From: Thiobacillus sp. UBA2487
Lineage (GTDB): Bacteria > Pseudomonadota > Gammaproteobacteria > Burkholderiales > Sulfuriferulaceae
NCBI GenBank assembly: GCA_002341815.1
Contig: DDOT01000075.1
Location: 518-19,628 of the forward strand
Direction: 5' to 3'
DNA length: 19,111 nt
In this document: positions 15,064 to 19,111 of the stretch, one piece after another
Layout: each line of letters opens with the position of its first letter
How positions within the stretch are numbered: position 1 is the first letter of the stretch
Notes under the pieces: generated by a model
The model's database searches: none
The model's input: only the letters and a program-made list of their open reading frames with translations
What the model was told of the DNA's origin: nothing
Translations under genes and position numbers: made by a program

Positions 15064-16398
15064 TTACTCGATGGGAGGGCGGGTTGAAAAAATACGATCA
15101 TGCCACATTCGGGCAGAACGACGTAGCTCGGTTTCATCAAGGTGAGTGAAATTTCCACTGTCGAGCAATCGCCTGCCGGCCACCCAAACGTGACTGACTT
15201 GATGGCGTCCGGTAGCGTACACCAGTTGGGCAATCGGGTCATAACAAGGCTGGCTGGATAAATCTGACAGGTTGACCGCAACCACATCAGCCTGTTTTCC
15301 TGGAATCAACGACCCCAAACGGTCAGCCACCCCAAGTGCGTTGGCAGCGTTGAGTGTGACCATTTGCAAGGCTTGCCAGGCCGGCAGCGCCGCAGGGTTG
15401 TCGCTGCTGCCCTTGGCCAGTAGCGCAGCCAGTTTCATCTCGGCGAACAAGTCGAGGCTGTTGTTGCTGGCCGCTCCATCCGTGCCCAAACCGATATTCA
15501 CGCATTTTTCCAGCATGGCGGCAATGGGTGCGATCCCGCTGGCTAATTTCAGATTTGAGGTTGGGCAATGCGCCACATGGCAACCATAGTTGACCAGCAA
15601 TTGTTGTTCGTGCTCGTTTAGATGAACGCCATGCACCGCGATCAAATGCGGACCGGTAACCCCCAGTTCGTGCAATCTTGCTAAAGGGCGCTGGCCGTAA
15701 GTGGCAAGGCTGTGGTTAATTTCATCTTTTGTTTCATGCAGATGCAGGTGGATCGGCAAGTCCAGTTGTTGTGACAACGAAACGATTTTTTCAAAGCTGG
15801 CATCGCTGACCGTGTAGGGTGCATGTGGCGCCAGCGTGAAGCCGAGCAACGGTTCGTCTAACACACGGTCACGCAAGACCAAGCCTTTGTGCAGGTACTC
15901 ATCCGCATCGTTTGCCCAAGCCGTGGGAACATCAATCACCACGATGCCAACATGCGCGCGCAGTTGGCAATGGATGGCAGCATCCGCTACAGCGTCCGGA
16001 AAAAAATACATGTCGTTAAAACAGGTGATGCCGCCACGCAGCATCTCGGCGCAAGCCAGTCGTGCACCATCGTAGGCAAACTGATAGTTAACGTGTTGTT
16101 GCTCGGCAGGCCAGATATGTCCCTTTAGCCAGGTCATAAGCGGCAAGTCATCAGCATAACCGCGCAATAAGCTCATTGAGGCATGGCTGTGCAAGTTGAT
16201 CAACCCGGGTATCAACACGTGTTGGTCCAGCACGTGCCGAGCGTTGGCCGTGTAGCGTTGTCTGGCATCGGCAATCGGCAGCACATCGATGATTTTGTCA
16301 TGCTCGATGACCAGCGCATGGTTGTGCAAAACGGAATGTGCCGGCTCAACTGGCACAATCCAGCGCGCTTCGATGATGGAGTCAACGGGTATTGGCAT
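15064..16398 (-). CDS. mtaD: 5-methylthioadenosine/S-adenosylhomocysteine deaminase (TRZ/ATZ hydrolase)
   Basis: An amidohydrolase of 444 residues that probably deaminates methylthioadenosine or S-adenosylhomocysteine to the inosyl product. The TRZ/ATZ family also holds other deaminases, so the substrate is an inference. Metal ligands are visible: His70 and His72 in INLHSHASMSLLRGYADD, the HLHLHETKDE block near 217-226, His256 in AVHGVHLNEHE, and Asp307 in GLGTDGAASNNSLDLFAEMK. The C-terminal strand IPGKQADVVAVNL closes the composite beta domain. The frame extends to 16449, but ATG 16398 gives MPIPVDSIIEARWIVPVEP, the usual N-terminus, so I prefer it. It is upstream of dedA by three bases and downstream of purU by about 140 bases. 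Confidence 0.9.
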   Translation of the reverse strand: MPIPVDSIIEARWIVPVEPAHSVLHNHALVIEHDKIIDVLPIADARQRYTANARHVLDQHVLIPGLINLHSHASMSLLRGYADDLPLMTWLKGHIWPAEQQHVNYQFAYDGARLACAEMLRGGITCFNDMYFFPDAVADAAIHCQLRAHVGIVVIDVPTAWANDADEYLHKGLVLRDRVLDEPLLGFTLAPHAPYTVSDASFEKIVSLSQQLDLPIHLHLHETKDEINHSLATYGQRPLARLHELGVTGPHLIAVHGVHLNEHEQQLLVNYGCHVAHCPTSNLKLASGIAPIAAMLEKCVNIGLGTDGAASNNSLDLFAEMKLAALLAKGSSDNPAALPAWQALQMVTLNAANALGVADRLGSLIPGKQADVVAVNLSDLSSQPCYDPIAQLVYATGRHQVSHVWVAGRRLLDSGNFTHLDETELRRSARMWHDRIFSTRPPIE

Positions 16399-16458
16399 GA
16401 TGAGATGGCGGTAAAAGACAGGGTGGATTATAGCTTGAATATGTGACAAACCATTTTT

Positions 16459-16517
16459 TACCCAATTTTTTCATCAACGACCCGAAAGTATGCGTTTATT
16501 CATAAAAAAATCGGATT
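16459..16517. mobile_element. Decayed or shortened copy of the MITE-like element (copy C)
   Basis: ACCCAATTTTTTCAT at 16460-16474 and ATAAAAAAATCGGAT at 16502-16516 are imperfect inverted repeats (12 of 15 paired). Both resemble the ends of copy B, with mostly C-to-T or G-to-A differences. From the right end inward the minus strand matches copy B at 21 of 27 positions by eye. The body is only about 30 bases, so it would be an internally deleted relic. It lies just after purU, comparable to the 3'-end positions of copies A and B. AT-rich chance similarity is possible. Confidence 0.4.
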
Positions 16518-16537
16518 AAATCGGGTTAAATCGTGTT
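16508..16537. repeat. Three tandem 10-base repeats before the purU stop
   Basis: AAATCGGATT, AAATCGGGTT and AAATCGTGTT follow one another without gaps at 16508-16517, 16518-16527 and 16528-16537. They overlap the right end of candidate element C and resemble its inverted-repeat end, suggesting slippage or repeated end duplication. Copy A also has a duplicated end. Confidence 0.7.
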
Positions 16538-17391
16538 TAGTCAAAAACCACGGTTTTATTGGCATACAGTAATACACGGTGCTCGATGTGCAGTCGCACA
16601 GCGCGCGATAACACGATTTTTTCAAGATCTGCGCCTCGTCGAATCAAATCATCCAGGTCATCGCGGTGAGAAATGCGTACAACATCTTGTTCGATGATCG
16701 GACCGTCATCAAGTATTTCAGTGACGTAGTGACTGGTTGCCCCGATGAGTTTGACGCCTCGTTCATACGCGCGATGATAGGGTTTTGCACCGTGAAATGC
16801 CGGCAGAAATGAATGGTGAATGTTGATGATGCGGTTGGGGTAGTGGCGGATAAAATCAGGTGACAACACCTGCATGTAACGTGCGAGCACGATGAAGTCG
16901 ATGTGCAGGTTGCGCAAGGTTTCCAGTTGTGCGGCTTCCGCTTCGGCTTTGCTGTCACGCTCGACCGGGATGTATAGAAACGGAATTTTATAACAGTTGG
17001 CCAGCCATTCGGTGTCGGGGTGATTGCTGATGATAACCGGGATTTCGCAGTGCAATTCACCCGCTTGGTAGCGATACAGCAAATCGGCCAGACAATGGTC
17101 GTAGCGCGACACGAAAATCGCCATGCGTGGTTTGATGTTGCGATGTGATAACTGCCAGGTCATGTTGAAGGATTGAGCGAGCGGCGCGAAAGCCGACTCA
17201 AAGGCGTCCGGTGGCAAGTCAAACTGGCGGCTATCCCATTCCACACGCATCAAAAACGTCCCTGATTCGGCATCTTGATGCTGATCAGCGTGCAGGATGT
17301 TGGCGTTGTAGCGCACAAGAAAGTTGGCTATCGCGGCGACCAGACCTTTACGATCCGGACAGTTCACCAATAAAATCGACGTGGATGTCAT
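16537..17391 (-). CDS. purU: Formyltetrahydrofolate deformylase
   Basis: PurU hydrolyses 10-formyltetrahydrofolate to formate and tetrahydrofolate, balancing the one-carbon pool and, in E. coli, supplying formate to PurT. The 284 residues fit the family (about 280). An N-terminal ACT domain covers about residues 6-80 (ILLVNCPDRKGLVAAIANFL). The formyltransferase fold follows from about 88 (PRMAIFVSRYDHCLADLLYR). Catalytic residues are Asn190 and His192 in INIHHSFLPAFHGAKPYHRA and the Asp of EILDDGPIIEQDV near 228. It is divergent from nrdA with a 274-base shared control region, and upstream of mtaD and dedA on the same strand. No strong ribosome site precedes ATG 17391. Confidence 0.96.
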   Translation of the reverse strand: MTSTSILLVNCPDRKGLVAAIANFLVRYNANILHADQHQDAESGTFLMRVEWDSRQFDLPPDAFESAFAPLAQSFNMTWQLSHRNIKPRMAIFVSRYDHCLADLLYRYQAGELHCEIPVIISNHPDTEWLANCYKIPFLYIPVERDSKAEAEAAQLETLRNLHIDFIVLARYMQVLSPDFIRHYPNRIINIHHSFLPAFHGAKPYHRAYERGVKLIGATSHYVTEILDDGPIIEQDVVRISHRDDLDDLIRRGADLEKIVLSRAVRLHIEHRVLLYANKTVVFD

Positions 17392-17493
17392 GATGTAGAC
17401 ACTGAAAAAGGCAACGCCGGCATCATACCTTCTGCAGAATCATATCGCTACGTTCGGCGTAGAAAAATTGGCTAAAAAATGCGGCCAAACCAC

Positions 17494-17522
17494 TTGGCGA
17501 TACACGTTGATTGGCCTAGAAT
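17494..17522 (+). promoter_or_regulatory. Candidate sigma-70 promoter for nrdA
   Basis: TTGGCG (17494-17499) and TAGAAT (17517-17522) are separated by exactly 17 bases. Transcription would begin near 17529, giving a leader of about 135 bases that contains the NrdR-like and DnaA boxes. A second weaker -10-like TATAAC lies at 17625-17630 without a good -35. Confidence 0.45.
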
Positions 17523-17553
17523 AGCCCAAGTTTTGTATTTTATGATTTATAAA

Positions 17554-17569
17554 ACACCAGATATTGTGC
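17554..17569 (+). promoter_or_regulatory. NrdR-box-like operator upstream of nrdA
   Basis: ACACCAGATATTGTGC matches the NrdR box consensus ACACWATATATWGTGT at 13 of 16 positions. NrdR is an ATP-cone repressor of ribonucleotide reductase genes. NrdR normally binds two boxes about three helical turns apart; I find only weak half-sites at 17576-17591 and 17621-17636. Confidence 0.5.
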
Positions 17570-17629
17570 ATAACCCTTGAAAATCTTGTGGATGGCTTGT
17601 GCAACAATCTGGTGATGTCCTGTGTATAA
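17565..17629 (-). promoter_or_regulatory. DnaA-box cluster upstream of nrdA
   Basis: TGTGCATAA (17565-17573) and TGTGTATAA (17621-17629) both fit the DnaA box TTATNCACA exactly when read on the minus strand. TGTGGATGG (17587-17595) is a degenerate third box in the same orientation. DnaA control of nrdAB is known in E. coli, coupling nucleotide reduction to replication initiation. The first box overlaps the NrdR-like operator. Confidence 0.5.
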
Positions 17630-17665
17630 CGTGTGTCTAAAAACTGAATGTCTCAAGGAGAGGCC

Positions 17666-19111
17666 ATGCAAACTGTGATTACCCCGCCGACAGAAACCCC
17701 ATCCAATCCGCTTGCCGATTGGGTGCCCGATCAAGGGGTTGCTGCGCTCGCTGCCGACTATAAGATCATTCGGCGGAATGGTTCGGTGGTGGGGTTTGAG
17801 CCATCTAAAATTGCCATTGCCATGACCAAGGCATTTATTGCAGTGCATGGCGGTCAAGCTGCTGCCTCAGCGCGCATTCGCGAGCAGGTGGAGCAGTTGA
17901 CCCGGGGTGTGGTGCAAGCACTGGTACGCCGTCAACCGCATGGCGCCAGTTGGCATATCGAAGATATTCAAGACCAGGTCGAGTTGGCACTCATGCGCTC
18001 GGGCGAGCATGAAGTGGCACGCGCGTATGTGTTGTATCGGGAAAAGCGTAACCAGGAACGTGCTGCGACACGTCAGGATGTCAGCAATGCATCGGCGATA
18101 CACGTTGAAGAAAATGGCCGTTTGATTCCATTGGATATGGCGATGTTGCGCAGTCGGGTGCAGTCGGCATGCGATGGATTCGGTGCAGAGGTAGACGTAG
18201 AAGCGGTCATGCAATCCGCCATTCGTGATTTATATGATGGTGTTCCGATGGCAGAAGTGGAGCGTTCGCTGATCTTGGCCGCACGCACCCGTATCGAACA
18301 AGACCCCCATTATGCGTATGTCACTGCCCGTTTGTTGCTGGATTCCGTGCGGCGTGAAGTTTTGGGGCGCGGCGTAAGTCAGCAGGAAATGGCGCTGGAA
18401 TATACGGATTATTTTCCCCGGTTTATCCGTAAGGGCATTGCAGCCGAGCTGCTGGATGAACGCTTGGGTCAGTATGATTTGGAGCGATTGGGTAAAGCGC
18501 TGGATGCATCGCGCGACTATAAGTTTGATTACCTTGGTTTGCAAACCTTGTACGACCGTTATTTTTTACACATCGATGATGTGCGTATCGAGCTGCCGCA
18601 GGCGTTTTTCATGCGCGTTGCGATGGGGTTGGCGCTAAATGAGATTGATCGTGAAGCCCAAGCGATTGCTTTTTATAATATCTTGTCACGTTTTGATTTC
18701 ATGAGTTCGACCCCGACGTTATTTAATGCCGGTACACGCCATAGTCAGTTGTCATCATGTTATCTGACCACTGTTTCTGACGATCTGGATGGTATCTATC
18801 AGGCAATAAAAGAAAATGCCATGCTGCAGAAATATGCGGGCGGACTGGGCAATGACTGGACACCGGTGCGTGCGCTGGGTTCGCGTATCAAAGGCACCAA
18901 TGGTAAATCGCAAGGGGTAGTACCATTTCTGAAGGTGGTTAACGACACGGCAGTGGCCGTCAACCAAGGCGGCAAGCGCAAGGGGGCAGTCTGCGCCTAT
19001 CTGGAAACCTGGCACCTTGATGTCGAAGAGTTTCTTGACTTGCGCAAGAATACGGGTGACGATCGTCGCCGTACGCATGACATGAATACCGCCAACTGGA
19101 TTCCCGATCTG
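17666..19111 (+). CDS. nrdA: Class I ribonucleoside-diphosphate reductase alpha subunit (partial, 3' end outside window)
   Basis: The frame runs from ATG 17666 to the window edge without a stop, giving the first 482 residues. AAGGAG at 17655-17660 sets the start. NrdA reduces ribonucleoside diphosphates to deoxy forms with the radical supplied by NrdB. Two ATP-cone domains appear in tandem: the first from about residue 32 (DYKIIRRNGSVVGFEPSKIA), the second from about 148 (EENGRLIPLDMAMLRSRVQS). Two cones suit the large NrdA type of about 950 residues. The catalytic domain then begins, with FMSSTPTLFNAGTRHSQLSS, redox-active Cys365 (the equivalent of E. coli Cys225), GLGNDWTPVRALGSRIKGTN and AYLETWHLDVEEFLDLRK. 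The active-site thiyl Cys and the C-terminal Cys pair lie beyond the window. Confidence 0.96.
   Translation, partial: MQTVITPPTETPSNPLADWVPDQGVAALAADYKIIRRNGSVVGFEPSKIAIAMTKAFIAVHGGQAAASARIREQVEQLTRGVVQALVRRQPHGASWHIEDIQDQVELALMRSGEHEVARAYVLYREKRNQERAATRQDVSNASAIHVEENGRLIPLDMAMLRSRVQSACDGFGAEVDVEAVMQSAIRDLYDGVPMAEVERSLILAARTRIEQDPHYAYVTARLLLDSVRREVLGRGVSQQEMALEYTDYFPRFIRKGIAAELLDERLGQYDLERLGKALDASRDYKFDYLGLQTLYDRYFLHIDDVRIELPQAFFMRVAMGLALNEIDREAQAIAFYNILSRFDFMSSTPTLFNAGTRHSQLSSCYLTTVSDDLDGIYQAIKENAMLQKYAGGLGNDWTPVRALGSRIKGTNGKSQGVVPFLKVVNDTAVAVNQGGKRKGAVCAYLETWHLDVEEFLDLRKNTGDDRRRTHDMNTANWIPDL

Noticed and set aside
17540..17660. DnaA-box cluster read as a replication origin
   Set aside because: Only two exact boxes lie in a short region directly upstream of nrdA, with no dnaA/dnaN or gidA neighbours; promoter control is the simpler reading.
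1..19111. CRISPR array, tRNA or rRNA genes, toxin-antitoxin, phage or transposase genes
   Set aside because: None was recognised on either strand; the repeats present are the MITE-like copies and two short tandem duplications.

Overview
The window looks like a chromosomal segment of a proteobacterium with about 50% G+C, most likely a betaproteobacterium or a close chemolithotroph-type relative such as an acidithiobacillus-like lineage. The evidence is the short 'T. ferrooxidans-type' gshA, the order gshA-gshB then mannose-family EIIA-HPr-EI (familiar from betaproteobacteria), a Tat-exported high-potential iron-sulfur protein (HiPIP), and a large NrdA with two ATP cones. The species cannot be named from the sequence alone. 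Nearly all of the window is coding, and most genes are recognisable housekeeping or central-metabolism genes.

Layout. (1) 1-606: a repeat element followed by trmL (minus strand). (2) 702-6427 (plus strand): a tight operon of gshA, gshB, apbE (lipoprotein FMN transferase), EIIA-Man, HPr and EI. The genes overlap or lie a few bases apart. The operon couples glutathione synthesis and flavinylation to a regulatory-type PTS with no sugar permease. (3) 12845-6492 (minus strand): an MgtC/DUF4010 membrane protein, cbpA, cbpM, phosphoketolase (xfp) and acetate kinase (ackA). Xfp makes acetyl phosphate and AckA converts it to acetate and ATP. The first three genes are tightly packed and Xfp follows after 52 bases. 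(4) 12946-13486 (plus): HiPIP with its own -10 box, a long leader and a clear intrinsic terminator, then hsp33 (13499-14380). (5) 17391-14434 (minus): purU, mtaD (TRZ/ATZ deaminase) and dedA. (6) 17666 to the end (plus): the first 482 codons of nrdA, behind a control region with a NrdR-like box and DnaA boxes.

The most interesting signal is a small non-autonomous mobile element of about 160 bp (MITE-like) with terminal inverted repeats ACCCGATCCTTTCAT. One complete copy fills the gap between xfp and ackA and is flanked by TA on both sides. Removing it together with one TA rebuilds a TAATG stop/start overlap between the two genes. The insertion therefore appears to have landed in a translational-coupling junction; it now forms part of the xfp stop codon and supplies the ackA ribosome-binding site. 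A second copy, cut by the window edge, ends against the trmL stop codon. A third, decayed and shorter candidate lies just after purU. No CRISPR array, rRNA, tRNA, phage gene or transposase gene was seen.
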